Shown here: positions 43,692 through 55,180 of the stretch, in pieces
Layout of the letters: each line of letters begins with the position of its first letter
How positions within the stretch are numbered: the first letter of the stretch is position 1
DNA from: Saccopteryx bilineata
Taxonomy: Eukaryota; Chordata; Mammalia; Chiroptera; Emballonuridae
Length of the DNA stretch: 64,000 nt
Direction: 5' to 3'
Assembly (NCBI RefSeq): GCF_036850765.1
Contig: NC_089493.1
Location: 194,078,706 to 194,142,705, forward strand
Translations under genes and position numbers: made by a program
Notes under the pieces: model-generated
Seen by the model: the letters and a program-made list of their open reading frames with translations, nothing else
What the model was told of the DNA's origin: nothing
Databases searched by the model: none

Positions 43692-44060
43692 CCCTGGCCA
43701 GTTGGCTCAGTGGTAGCGCATCGGCCTGGCATGCAGGAGTCCCAGGTTCAAATCCTGGCCAGGGCACACAGGAGAAGCGCCCATCTGCTTCTCCACCCCT
43801 CCCCCTCTTCTTCCTCTCTGTCTCTCTCTTCCCCTCTGCAGCCAAGGCTCCATTGGAGCAAAGTTGGCCCGGGCGCTGAGGATGGCTCTGTGGCCTCTGC
43901 CTCAGGAGCTAGAATGGCTCTGGTTGCAACAGAGTGACGCCCCAGATGGGCAGAGCATCGCCCCCTGGTGGGCGTGCCGGATGGATCCCGGTCGGGCGCA
44001 TGCGGGAGTCTGACTGCCTCCCCGTTTCCAACTTCAGAAAAATACAAAAATAAACAAAAA
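43692..44060 (+). mobile_element. Family A SINE copy 10, older subtype, inside L1
   Basis: Full-length with gctgaggatggctctgtggc and cctcaggagctagaatggct (older characters). Single form of cccctggtgggc. Flanks ggccctaca (43683-43691) and agccctaca (44061-44069) form a 9-bp duplication with one mismatch. Confidence 0.94.
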
Positions 44061-44290
44061 AGCCCTACAAAAATGAAAGAGATTTAAAAAACTATAGCTT
44101 AGACATGCTGGACTAGTATTCAGCTTTAAAAATGAATGAATTATATGTAGTTACTCGTATCAACATGGATGCATTACTAAAGCAAATCATAGATGACATT
44201 TACTAGGCTTCCATTCATATAAATATAAATAGGTAATATAGTTCACAACTTTAAGAAAATGAAAAATAAATATTTTCATACAAATCCAAA

Positions 44291-44879
44291 GAATTCGTAT
44301 TTTCAGAAAAAATAAATAAATACAAGTCTCTCCCTCTCTGAGCCAGACACTACATTCTCCCGACAGTACTTGACCCTCTCCAGAAGGTGCTGTGCTCATT
44401 CTGTGACCCTCTCCTGAGTCCAGCCATGGATGAGGTGGGACAGTGTGACACCCCGGTCCTCCAGTGAGCAGGGCGAGGTGTGAGTCGGACACAGATCTCT
44501 CGTGCCCAGTCCTCCCCGAGCCGACTGACTCGAGACCCACATCTGGTCTGTAATTCTCCTCGGTGCCGGGCAGGCAGGCAGTGGAGTGGGCCTCGGGTCT
44601 CCCCTCCCGCTGGCTGGACAGGGGCAGCCCCAGCCCCCTGCGTCTCTGAGGGCACTTACTCCTGCCGCGAGGTTACCAGTGGCTGCCCAGCCTCACCCGG
44701 GCACTGTGCTAAGCCCGCCTCATAAACAGAAGCCGAGTGAGGGCTCTGCCTACAAAATGCATTCACCCCACACTCGACAGACCGTCAGAAAGTCGTGGCT
44801 GTGCCCACCGCTTATTTTATCACAAGTCACCTTTGGGTCGTCTTGCTCTTATTACCGAACAACAGGTGGTCACGGTAAA
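44291..44879. other. Single-copy sequence, no gene recognised
   Basis: About 590 bp. The 231-residue frame at 44586-45281 shows no domain and overlaps frames in other registers. Confidence 0.4.
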
Positions 44880-45070
44880 GAATGCCCTGGGGTGTCCCCA
44901 CGGTGCCCGGCACACACCGGGCACTCACGTGGCACCTCGCACACGTTGCCTTTAAGACTTGTGAACAACCCTGCGGGGTGGTGTTATCATCCCTGTGTCA
45001 CGGGTGAGGAGGAGATGGGTTCCGAGAAGTTGGGGTGCTCGCCCCACACAGCACAGCCTAGAGGATCAGT
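44880..45070 (-). mobile_element. MIR SINE fragment
   Basis: ggtgcccggcacacaccggg cactcacgtggcacctcgca cac, cttgtgaacaaccctgcggg gtggtgttatcatccctgtg tcacgggtgaggaggag: minus-strand MIR order. Confidence 0.6.
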
Positions 45071-45599
45071 ATCCAAACTGAGGTCTTACCCACACGGCGT
45101 GGAGGGAAGGGGGCACGCCCTGGGACGTCTTCCCAGGGTCAACCCACTCTCTCCAGAGCCTGGCATTCAGAGGCGTCCCTCAAGAGTCAGATACAGAGCT
45201 CACACGTCCAATTCCCCTGAGCTGGCTGCCGAAAGCACACCACGTTTTCCTCTCCCACTCACTGCTGTGTGGAGATTCTGACGGAAAAGACAGGTGTCTG
45301 GATGGCGAACCACTGCTTGTGCTTCGTCTGGGATTTGGGAAGTGGACGTGATCCAGGCGAGAGAGTGGAGGACTCCACAACTCACTTCTCTGGGGTTATT
45401 CCATGAAATCATGCAAACTCCCCCCAGTGCGACTGAGGCGGTGGCCACTGCATTTGGTGGCCGCCCTCTCCGAGGTCAGAGGGATAAGGACCAGACTTCC
45501 AGGTGACACGGGCACTAAGTGGTGGAGGGGCGATGCTAACCCGTCTGCCACCACGGCCCTTGACCCTGCTTACGCTCTAGGTTATGGGGTGACGACATG
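45071..45599. other. Single-copy sequence, no gene recognised
   Basis: About 530 bp. No exon or RNA gene supported. Confidence 0.4.
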
Positions 45600-45825
45600 A
45601 GGTTACCATTGCTTCATTAAGCCCGTTCTAGGAACAGAAGACACATCACTGAACTAAACAGACACAAGTCCCTACTGTCCTGATGCTGACATTCCTGCTG
45701 AGTGTGCAGCCAAGAAACATGTTAGACAGTAAGGAGAGACACCAGGGAGGGAAGGGACAGAGAGGCGGTCACAGCAGGGGATGGGTGGGGAAGGGGCGTG
45801 CATATCATCAAAAGAGCCCAGAGAG

Positions 45826-45856
<31 letters not shown>

Positions 45857-46170
45857 GTGTAAGGGTGTGTGTGTGTGTGTATAGGACACATTTCAGGAAG
45901 AGGGAGCAGCCAGCACAAAAGCTATCAGGTGTGAGCCACACCCAGGGTGCGTTTGAGCAGCAGGGAGGTCAGTGCACCCCAGCAGAGGGAGGGAGGGGGT
46001 AGGAGGAGCTTAGGGAGGAAACAGACCCATCCATCAGTCGATTGATCGTGCAGGGATTTCTTAGTGATTTTAAAGACCTTGGCTTTTATTCTGTGTGACA
46101 TGCATTGTCTTGCAGGGTTTTGAGCAGAGGAACTACACGGAACAAGAGTGAGAGCGCACACACACCAAGC
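45600..46170 (+). mobile_element. L2 LINE 3' region, about 570 bp
   Basis: cattaagcccgttctaggaa cagaagacacatcactgaac, gacattcctgctgagtg, aggaagagggagcagccagc acaaaagc, ttttaaagaccttggctttt attctgtg, gcagggttttgagcagagga actaca. This is the full L2 3' order, interrupted by a GT tract. Confidence 0.78.
45829..45882. repeat. (GT)n microsatellite inside L2
   Basis: GT tract broken by single changes (gtatgt, aagggt). Confidence 0.95.
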
Positions 46171-48349
46171 TGCCAAGGACAAAAACAAATGCCCTGTCGG
46201 TTAAGAACACAGGTACTGAGGGCCGCTTCAGCAGTGCAAGTAAACAACACGTCTTCTTTATGACTTAGGTTACACAAACTTTCTTGAACTCTAAATTTGA
46301 AATAGCATACTTCAAGGCAGGTGGGCGGATGGGTGTGGAGGAGGAAGAGGCAGAAAGACAAAGGAAAGCGGGCTGGTGAGCTCTTCCCAGAGCGCTCTCC
46401 CTTCTCGGAGATTTTCAAGTTGAGTGATATTATGTTAATCTATATTCTAATTGCTCGGCAACAAACAACACCCACTTGCTACATAAATGTCAGGCCCAAG
46501 ACTGTTTCTAAATCTGCTTTGAAACAATGTCAGTCACGGCAAACAGCACAAATAGATGGAACGCTTTCTTTCGCATAAATGTGTTTTAATGTATATGACC
46601 GAGGGCTATTGTTACTGTAAGAAACAGACCTCCGGTGCAGCAGGAGGGGAGGAGAAGGCGGCGTTTAAGTGGGACTCTTTGCCAGCTAACTGCTGAGCTC
46701 AGAGGGACGGAGGGACGGCTGTGACGTGTCCAGAACACCTGTCTGTCACCTATTGCTGTAAGTGTCACAGAGCAGGTCACTACCGGGCTTAATTGACACT
46801 GGGGCGTTAGGGAGACTTGCAGCCCCTCAGACAAAACTGCAGGCTGGTGAAATAACTTTGCTCCAGCCCACCAAGTCTATAAAGATGTCAAGAACTGAAG
46901 TTTGAAAGTCAGTAATAAAATAAAATGACCAGCTGCCCCTTCTGCTCTAGTCACAGGCAGCAGAGCGGGGAGGCCTGCTTGCGGGGAGGGTGGACATAGT
47001 TTGGGTTTGGGAGCTCGATGGTGTGTCATTGGGCAGGCACTCGCCACTCCGAGCCTTGGTTCCCTTGCCTTTCGTAAATGAAGACACTTACACTCACCTC
47101 TGCGAGTGGACACAAGGCTCACATAGAACTTACGTGTCTATGTGGGGGCAGGAGAGTCCCTCGTACACATGAGGCCCCTGGGCCAGGTTCCCATAAGTAG
47201 CCTGTCCAAGTGGGACACTCAAGAACCTGCTGAGATCTCTGTAAGTACAGTGAGTCAACCCAGCTCCCCAAAAGCTACACTTCCACCTCCACTAATCCCC
47301 CAGAGCCTGCTCTGGGCTGTCCTTTCTCACAGGGTGGAGAGCCCAGTGGAAGGATGAAAACCGACCAGCATCTAAATAGAATGTTCACAACAAACACCGA
47401 AACTGCGGAAGTCATTCTGCAAAGCGATGGCTACTTTGGGTTTCAGCTGCCATCTTCCCCCCAGCTGGAGTGTGTGAGCGGTGACACCCACGGACTCCGG
47501 CATCAGACAGACCCGATCGGAGCACCAGGCTTTGCCATTCCTAGCTCGGTCACACAGCCTCTCCAGCCTAGCTCATCTGAACGACCACGGCAGGTGTCGA
47601 CAGGCCTCTGTGACTAGGCTGGCCGATCACACCCACCTGGAGAACCAGGGCTTCAGAACCAGGGCTTCAGGACCGGGTCAGCCCAGCGAGAGGCTACGGC
47701 ATGTCGTGGTTTAGACTGTGAATTTTTGGAAAGCACCCAGGTCAAACCCTTGTGCTAACAGGTACAAGTGGATAAGTGGTTTCATTTCTCTCAGGCCCCA
47801 CACCGATCGGACAGGGGTGACGGTATCCCCTACGACAATCAGGCGGTGGGCATGCCGTTTGGGGCACTAGAGGACATGACTAATATCTTCGCCTTTCATC
47901 TCCATTCGGCTCCTTCCAACCCCCGTGCCCCCCAGGACATGTGGCAGTTTGAGGGCCGGGTTGCCTATGAACCATTGAAGATAAGGGTCCCGCTTGTGAG
48001 GGTGGGAAAGGTCTGGAGGCATTGGGGTCTGCCACCGTGCCCAGGGAGGTGAGATGCTGCAGTTAGAGCCCAAACACCCGGCTCCTCCCGCCGGGAGAAA
48101 GGAAGCCACAGAAGGTGCTGGTGAAGTCAGAACGAAGAGGGCGGCCGCTGGTCCAGGGACCGAGGGAGTCTGGGTGGGCGCCGCGCTGGCCAGGTGCACG
48201 GCCAGGACGCAGGAGCAGCCTCCTCAACTTTCTGCTGTGGTGTCTGTCGCACCTGCAGTCGCCAGCTCCCGGTGGTGAGCAGTCTGCTTCTGAACCCTTC
48301 AAGGAAAGCTCAAGACCTTGCATGGCGTGCTGCACAAGAACACGTGGAG
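46171..48349. other. About 2.2 kb of single-copy sequence, no gene recognised
   Basis: 46410-46620 is non-repetitive and AT-richer (ttatgttaatctatattcta, attgctcggcaac, tttcgcataaatgtgtttta) and could be a conserved element. 48050-48190 has moderate CpG content (gcggccgctg, gcgccgcgctgg). No exon supported. Confidence 0.4.
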
Positions 48350-48545
48350 GCTAACGTGTATCGGGTCACCCATTGTTCTGTAACATCCTCAACAGGCCCT
48401 GAGAGGTAGGTATCAGTATCTTCATTTCAGATGAGAAAACCAAGGTTCAGAGAGGTCAAGCCACTTGTTTGATGTCACGCAGCTTGGGATGTGGTTTTGA
48501 ATCTATTTGCCTGCAAAACCCTGCTTTTCCCATTTGACCATCTGG
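48350..48545 (-). mobile_element. MIR SINE
   Basis: atcctcaacaggccctgaga ggtaggtatcagtatcttca tttcagatgagaaaaccaag gttcagagaggtcaagccac ttg, gatgtcacgcagcttgggat, ttttgaatct. Confidence 0.85.
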
Positions 48546-48734
48546 CATTCTACTACTGCTGGGTCATGTTAGCAACTTGAATGTGCTCCTTTGCTGAGGT
48601 GGACTAACCAATGTCACTGGAGAACAGTCCTTTGTGACCAAACTATTGTAAAGCCCATGCCCAAGTTCCCCAGCGTCACCATACGACCCCCAGCAGGCCC
48701 ACTGTCCGCACTGACTGTGTGCTGGCTGGACAAA

Positions 48735-48965
48735 GACCTACAGTCACTACTGCTATTTACTGAGACCGTGCAATAGGTCGGGCTCTTTCTCAAGCACCCT
48801 TTATGGCATAACCCGATTAAACCTCAGCGACACCTAAGTGTCAGGCACTACTATTATTAGCACCATTTTACAGATGAAGAAACGGAGGCACGGAGAGGTG
48901 AAGACAACATGGTTAGGAAGTGGAGCAGCTGAGATTTGAACCCAGGTCGCTGTTCTCAATCCCAC
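48735..48965 (-). mobile_element. MIR SINE, nearly complete
   Basis: ctgctatttactgagaccgt gcaataggtcgggctc, aaacctcagcgacac, ctactattattagcaccatt ttacagatgaagaaacggag gcacggagaggtgaagac, gagatttgaacccaggtcgc. The best MIR in the window. Confidence 0.93.
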
Positions 48966-49034
48966 TGTTGTGAAAGCCCCTCCTGACTGAAGAGACAATG
49001 GATGGACAGATGGGCGTCAGGCAAAGGGGAGAAG

Positions 49035-49240
49035 GGAACCGTCAACCACTGAGAGTCTCTCACACTCCCCAGGCCCTGTGCTGGGCTCCGCACCTGACAC
49101 ACCACATACAACCCTCACGAGCCTACAGGGTCAGTGACATCTCCAAGCTACACGTGCAGAAACCGGGCTCAAGAACGCTGAGGTGACTCTGGAGAGCTGA
49201 AATTCGAAGTAAAACTGTCTCCCACAAATGCCCCGGGGTC
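49035..49240 (-). mobile_element. MIR SINE fragment
   Basis: gccctgtgctgggctccgca cctgacacaccacatacaac cctcacgagcctacagggtc, cgtgcagaaaccgggctcaa. Confidence 0.55.
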
Positions 49241-49689
49241 TCTCCAATCCGAGAGGATGCCCCTGTGGGGTCAGGAGGGGGAAGCACACACCCTGGGTCC
49301 GAGAGCGTTGGGCAGTTTGCTGGCCGGGACTCTAGTCTCAGGAACAACTCCCCACACAGAGCAAAGCACTGATGACTGGCAGCCTTCTTTTGTGTGAACT
49401 CTGCTCATCGCTGGTTTTCATTTTCAGTGATGCTCTGACAGCTTTGTGGGATGATTGCAGGGTAAAAGACGGCAACCTTTAAAGGTTTGGTAAAAACTCC
49501 GCAAGTGGGAGGTCTGTCGTTTTGATGGGGCGTGTTGTCAGCTGCTGCTCAGAAATGTTTCTTTACAAACCCGGGTGCCTGAGCTCCCAGAGGAGGGAGG
49601 CCTGAACTCGGGCACGGGCTGGGAGGCTGAAGGACAGAGGGGAACCAGGAGGGACGACGGGACAAGACTTGGGCTCCGTGGGATGTCAG
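49241..49689. other. Single-copy sequence, no gene recognised
   Basis: About 450 bp; nothing recognised. Confidence 0.4.
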
Positions 49690-49795
49690 GGAGAAGGAGG
49701 AGGGGGAGGGGAGGAGGAGGGAGAAGAAGAGGGGAAGGAGGAAGGGGAGGAGGGAGAGGAGGAGGGGGGAAGAAGAGCAGTTAAATCCAGGTTTG
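49690..49795. repeat. (GGA)n-type purine tract
   Basis: About 100 bp of pure purine on the plus strand with GGA/GGGGA units; could form triplex or quadruplex structures. Open frames are glutamate/glycine low complexity. Confidence 0.95.
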
Positions 49796-51240
49796 GGGCT
49801 GGGTGGGGGGCCCCAAATGAGTGGGAGCCCCTGGAAAAAACTGGAAACAGAGAGGCCACGCAGGAGTGGGAGAAACAGGACACGGTTCACCCTGACACTC
49901 CTCACTGAGCCACCTCACAGCGCCTCTGAGGGCACAGCTGTGGTCCCAGTGGTCATGGCCAGGCCCAGGGGGAAGCCAGCACTCTGGCCAGAGGAGTTTC
50001 CTTTTGGGTCCCTGGAAATTCTGGATCCTGACATGTCTTCAGGCTCTTTGCCTCTGTCTCCCATGGGGGCTCAGTCACACCAGAGCTGAAGCCAGCGCCA
50101 CTGGTCACTTCCCTTCCCTTCCTCCTTACCCCACCCCCCACCCCAAGCCTCACACACAGCTCCGGGAGGCAGCCCAGGGCTGCAGTGGCCACCAGAGCCC
50201 GTCCCTGCCTTAAGAGCCTCACAGCCCTGGGGGCGGGGGTGTCTGAAGATACAGGTGGTTTCTGCACAGGAGAAATACTGGGAGGGGGGGGCACTGGGCC
50301 CGGGAGGGTGAGCACACCGTCTGTGCAGGGCACACGGGAGGGCGGTCCAGGCACAGGGCCTCGTGTGCCCAGGCAGGGAGGGGAGAAAAGGCCGTGTGTC
50401 CGAGGACAGGCAAGGGAGTCCGTGCACCTGGCGTGTGGGGGAGGGGAGGGGAGACGAGTGGGAAGTGGAGTGGGTTAGACGGAGAAGTGCTGGCATTTCC
50501 TGAGTCAGCGCTTCCCTGTGTGTGGTCTGAGGACCAGTCCCAGGGGAATCGACCTGCCACCCCTGTGAAAAACGCTGATTCCGGTTCCGCCTCCGGGACC
50601 CGGAGAATGAACCACTCAGGGTCCGAGGTGGCCGGGCTTGAGCAGGCGCAGAGCGCTCACGAGGACATCGGTCATTCCCGTAGGCGATGGGCAGCCAATG
50701 GGAGGATTCCATCTGCAGAGGGATGAGACGAGCTCTGCATTGTAGCTGCGTCCCTCTGGAGGGGCAGAGGATGGCACCGTGGAAGCTGTCACTCAAGGAG
50801 TCCCTGGGCACCAAAAGAGATACAGGAGCCAACAGCCCAGGCAGAGCAAGCTTCTCTGCACAGACTCCCAGACCAAGGGCCACTGTGGATGTCCCAGCAG
50901 ACCCGGCTGCCAGCGCCTATGCGGCCTTGGCACCTCTGAGCCTTATAGGTGGTCAGCCCAGACCGTCCAGCTGGGGCTGAGCCCGTGCACATTCCAGCCC
51001 CGCGGCCCGGAGGCGGATGGCGCCCCTTACAGCTGTGCTACGCCTCGGCCCTGCAAACAAGCCGCCCTGACGCGAGCACGGAGCAGAAAGCCCACCGGGC
51101 AGGGCTTGAGGGCAGCGGCTGACACCCTCCTCTGTCCCGAGGGGAGGCGCCGGCACAGCCTCTGAGACACAAACACCGAAGTTGTCTGCAGGGATTTCTA
51201 GCCACTTCGTCTTTTGCAGTTGTTTCTACATGTCTGCCAG
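49796..51240. other. GC-rich single-copy sequence, no gene recognised
   Basis: Open frames are frequent on both strands (for example 50071-50883 minus, 270 residues) because the region is GC-rich. None carries a domain that I recognise. 50490-50640 contains a possible MER5A relic. Confidence 0.4.
50490..50640. mobile_element. Possible MER5A relic
   Basis: gtgtgtggtctgaggaccag tcccaggggaatcgacctgc, aaaaacgctgattccggttc cgcctccgggacc, gaatgaaccactcagggtcc resembles the MER5A half with 'tgtggtcc..gaccagcagcatcag..cacctgg..aaatgcaaattc'. Confidence 0.45.
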
Positions 51241-51884
51241 TGGTGTTTTTTTTTTTTTGTTTGTTTTTTTTTGGTGGGTTTTTTTTTTTTTTATGTAAAG
51301 TTAAGAATAGTGTAAAAGTGGGGAGGAAAATCTCCCTTTCCCCTTTCCTCTCATTCCTACCCCCCCGAGGGAACCACGGTTAATAATATTTAGAATGTTC
51401 TCCCAGAAATGTGATGCATATTTATAAGAATGAAAGAATTCTTCTGAGCACAGATCAGCTCATGCTCTTCACACAATACTTGAACTTGTGCGTGTATTTA
51501 AAAGACACCCTGGGCCCCACTTCCCGTGAGCTCACAGAGAGAGAGGCCTCCTTCTTTCTCGTGGCCGCACAGACTTCGGCGGCCTGGATGCATCGTTGTG
51601 TTTTTCTGTCTTCCCGTTTTTGCCTCGAAAGACGCGCTGCCCACCTCTCTGAATTTCTTTTTCTGGTCTGTGCCGAGGTGGTGACCTCTTTGTATCCAAA
51701 CGGCAGTCACTCCCCGCAGAATCCATTGCTGATCTGTTCTGTCACTATGGCTCTAAGATGCCTCCTGTTTGTTACAGATTTCCCAGGAACCCGGGCCCCC
51801 TCGGGGCCCAGCGCATTCAGCTCCGTCTCTAAGCTGTGCCTGGGCTCCCCCAGTCTGTCCCCTTCCACAGCCGTGGCTTCTAGA
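51241..51884. other. T/G-rich tract then single-copy sequence
   Basis: 51249-51292 is T-rich with G interruptions, perhaps the complement of a retroposon tail, but no SINE body adjoins it. The rest is single-copy. The 190-residue frame at 51411-51983 has no recognised domain. Confidence 0.4.
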
Positions 51885-52030
51885 TGGCGGTATGAAAGGT
51901 TCAGATGTGGGAGTCAGACAGACTGGGATCAGTGCTCGGCTGGCTTTGCTGAGAGCCCGAGGGGGACTCACTCGCCCCTCTGAGCCTCAGTTTCCTGATC
52001 TCGACGATAAAGATCAACAGAGCCCTGATC
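51885..52030 (+). mobile_element. MIR SINE
   Basis: gatgtgggagtcagacagac tgggatcagtgctcggctgg, gactcactcgcccctctgag cctcagtttcctgatctcga cgataaagatcaacag. Confidence 0.75.
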
Positions 52031-52355
52031 TTCAAGCTGACAGAGAGCGCCCGTGTATTTATCTACATGCGGAGTGGGGCCCAGCACGCGCGTCGTGCCC
52101 CCCCACCCCCCACCCCCACCGGCTGCGGCTGCGCAGACAGGCGTAGGCGTTGCTGGAGCCGCCCCTGCGGTTCTGGGAGGAGTGCAAGAGCTGAAAACCG
52201 ATGCCCCCAGCCCAGCAGGTGTCTCCTCCGCTGAGGCCAAATCCACCCTCTCTGACTTTATGAACTCACTCAACTGCCAATGTTTACCGGCCTCCTACTT
52301 GGAGAGGCAGCCGGGCAGCCGGCTTAGATGCTGAGCATCCAAACCGCAGCCCTCA

Positions 52356-54060
52356 CCGCGCGCTGCTGGCGGGAATGCCAAGTGTGCAGCCGCTTTGGAA
52401 CGCGGTCTGGCAGCTTCTTAGAAAATTAAACACAGATCTAGCCTTTGGCTCATCAATTCCACTCCTCAGTTCTAACCCAAAGAAATGAGAGCCTATGTCC
52501 ACAGAAAGACTAGGACACAGGAGACATCATAGCATCTCTACTCAAATCTGTCAAAAAACAAGGTGAGGATAACTGAGGGATCCACACACAAGAGAATGAA
52601 TAAACCACTAAGGATACTCCTCATACTCTGGGACACTCCTCATACACTGGGATACTTCCTCATATACTGGGATACTCCTCATACTCTGGGATACTTCCTC
52701 ATACACTGGGATATTCCCCATACACTGGGATAGCCCTCATACACTGAGGAACTCCTCATACACTGGGATACTCCTCATACACTGGGATACTTCCTCATAC
52801 ACTGGGATATTCCCCATACACTGGGATAGCCCTCATACACTGAGGAACTCCTCATACACTGGGATACTCCTCATACTCTGGGATACTTCCTCATACACTG
52901 GGATATTCCCCATACACTGGGATAGCCCTCATACACTGAGGAACTCCTCATACACTGGGATACTCCTCATACTCTGGGATACTTCCTCATACACTGGGAT
53001 ATTCCCCATACACTGGGATAGCCCTCATACACTGAGGAACTCCTCATACACTGGGATACTCCTCATACTCTGGGATACTCCTCATACACTGGGATACTCC
53101 TCACACTCTAGGATACTCCTCATTCACTGGAACACTCCCCATACACTGGACCACTCCCCATACTCTGGGACACTCCTCATACACTGGATACTCTTCAGAC
53201 ACTGGGATACTCCTCATACTCTGGGATACTCCTCATTCACTGGAACACTCCTCATACACTGGGATACTCCTCATACACTGGGACATTCCCCATACACTGG
53301 GATACTCCTCATACACTGGTGAACTCCTCGTACTCTGGGATACTCCTCATACACTGGAACACTCCTCATACACTGGGACATTCCTCATACACTGGAACAC
53401 TCCCCATACACTGGAACACTCCTCATACACTGGGATACTCCCCATACACTGGGACATTCCCCATACACTGGGACACTCCCCATACACTGGGACATTCCCC
53501 ATACACTGGGACATTCCCCATACACTGGGACACTCCCCATACACTGGAACACTCCCCATACACTGGGACACTCCTCATACACTGGTGAACTCCTCATACA
53601 CTGGCGAACTCCTCGTACTCTGGGATACTCCTCATACACTGGGACACTCCTCAGCAGCACTAGGAAATGAGCTGCTGATGCACACAACAGTGTGGGTAAC
53701 TCTAACAAACATCACGCCAAGTGAGAGAAGACAGCCACCAGAAGGGTATATACCAGAAGAGTCCATTTATATAAAGTCCTGGAAAAGGAAAAACACACCT
53801 ACAGTGGGAAAAAAAGCCATAACCGTGGTTTCCTGGGGGCAAGCGAGGTGGGTTCTAGATTGGAAGGGACGTGAGGAAACTCCCTGAAGTGATGGAAACA
53901 TTTATATCTTGATGAGGTTGGGTTGACACAGGTGTATAGACCTTTGTTAAATTTCACTAAATTATACAATTGAAATAAGTGCATTTCTCTTTGTACATTG
54001 CATGTCTAGCCACTATGCTGCACACTAAAATTAGTATAAAATTTTTTTAAATTCTGCATG
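52356..54060 (+). mobile_element. LINE-1 3' end split by an internal minisatellite
   Basis: L1 order on the left: ctgctggcgggaatgccaag, tggaacgcggtctggcagct tcttagaaaattaaacac, tcatcaattccactcctcag, aacccaaagaaatgagagcc tatgtccac. It resumes after the array: ctcagcagcactaggaaatg agctgctgatgcacacaaca, catcacgccaagtgagagaa gacagcc, gtggtttcctgggggcaagc, agtgatggaaacatttatat, tttcactaaattatacaatt. It ends in the L1 terminal segment at about 54060. Confidence 0.88.
52609..53652. repeat. 19-bp minisatellite of L1 origin, about 54 copies, with a 96-bp higher-order unit
   Basis: Unit atacactgggatactcctc with 19- and 20-bp variants (cttcctc, ccccat, gaggaac, gaacac). From 52683 to about 53060 five units form a 96-bp higher-order block; its marker tagccctcat recurs at 52731, 52827, 52923 and 53019. 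The array is bordered on both sides by L1 3' sequence, and the unit equals the L1 segment 'atacaatggaatactactc' found at that place in the consensus. Open frames through it are non-coding. Confidence 0.96.
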
Positions 54061-54364
54061 TCTTTCTATGTAAATTTTATCTAAAACATAAATAAATTTG
54101 AACTCTAGGTATTAATTCTCATGCTGAAGTGTTTAGAGGTGAAGAGAACAGATGTCTGCAACTTGCTGTGAAGTGCATCAGATATAAGATGGGTTGATGG
54201 ATAGAGAGATGGATGGATGTGTGGTAAAAATAAATGTAGCTAAATGCTAACCGTCATAGAATCTAGGGGGTCGATGCTCGGGGGAGCCTTCTTTCATGTT
54301 TACTGTGTGTTTGAAACTTCTCCTAACAGAATGTTGCAGGGAGAAAGCATCTGAAACTTCCCTG
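54061..54364. other. Single-copy sequence, no gene recognised
   Basis: About 300 bp, with a short gatggatgg patch near 54200. Confidence 0.4.
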
Positions 54365-54480
54365 TTCCGGTGACTCCTAGCTCCACCCTTCTCTCAGCTC
54401 TGTGACCTCAGGGAAGTGCCTCAGTCTCCCTGTGCTGTGCCCGGTGCCCTCGTCTGTAAAATGGAAATAAAACATTGAGA
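54365..54480 (+). mobile_element. MIR SINE fragment
   Basis: tctcagctctgtgacctcag ggaagtgcctcagtctccct, gccctcgtctgtaaaatgga aataaaac. A further MIR-like piece, gtaagaggattaaatgaaac agcatgaataaag at 55145-55180, may be its continuation beyond later insertions. Confidence 0.75.
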
Positions 54481-54662
54481 ATTCAGTCAGTTCTCACATG
54501 TGACGCAGGCAGAACGGTTCCATGGCATACAGTTGGCTCCGGTGAGGGCTGTCTGCGGCCACCAGTGTACAGAGGTTGACTATACCCCCCCTCCGAGGAC
54601 TGTGCAATATAACCCTCCCCAGCGCTCACCCCGAGGGGCTGCTTTACAGAGGAATATATTTT

Positions 54663-55033
54663 TTGTTTTGTTTTTGTATTTTTCTGAAGTGCCAAGCAGG
54701 AAGCAGAGAGACAGACTCCCGCATGCGCCCGACCAGGATCCACCCGGCATGCCCACCAGGGGGCGATGCTCTGCCCATCTGAGCCATTCCTCCATTGCAA
54801 CCGGAGGCATTCTAGTGCCTGAGGTGGAGGCCATGGAGCCATCCTCAGCGCCCCAGCCAACTTTGCTCCAGTGGATCCTTGGCTGCGGGAGGGGAAGAGA
54901 GAGATAGAGGGAAAGGTGAGGGGGAAGAGTGGAGAAGCAGATGGGCACTTCTCCTGTGTGCCCTTGCCGGGAATCGAACCCAGGACTTCCACACGCCGGC
55001 TGACGCTCTACCACTGAGCTAACCAGCCAGGGC
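54663..55033 (-). mobile_element. Family A SINE copy 11, older subtype
   Basis: Minus strand. Target duplication of 16 bp with two mismatches: cagaggaatatatttt (54647-54662) and cagagaaatatgtttt (55035-55050). Older characters (cctgaggtggaggcc, cctcagcgcc, ccaactttgctcc). The head is slightly damaged (acgccggctgacgctctacc, one base short). Confidence 0.94.
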
Positions 55034-55180
55034 CCAGAGAAATATGTTTTGAACCTTGAGTTCAAAGGTTCAGGGGTCCCAAATAAGTGGTGATGCTCCT
55101 TCACCTCCAATTTTCTCAACTTAAAAATGTGACTAGTTCAGATTGTAAGAGGATTAAATGAAACAGCATGAATAAAGGCG

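Larger units (their letters stand above)
43120..44290 (+). mobile_element. LINE-1 ORF2/3' fragment with a SINE insertion
   Basis: L1 order: ttacctgaagacttactgta aagctacagtagttgagaca, gtataaggatagatag (expanded), aatgacccataaacatggga aaagatgct, agcagtgtaaattaataaaa ccattctggaaaatg, cctgggtatataccctcaat, (SINE 43692-44060), tgctggactagtattcagct, caacatggatgcattacta. Frame broken. Confidence 0.8.

Noticed and set aside
50071..50883. 270-residue minus-strand open frame
   Set aside because: Ser/Pro-rich translation of GC-rich DNA with equally long frames in other registers.
52609..53652. CRISPR-like regular repeats
   Set aside because: The units are contiguous with no unique spacers, and the array lies inside a mammalian L1.
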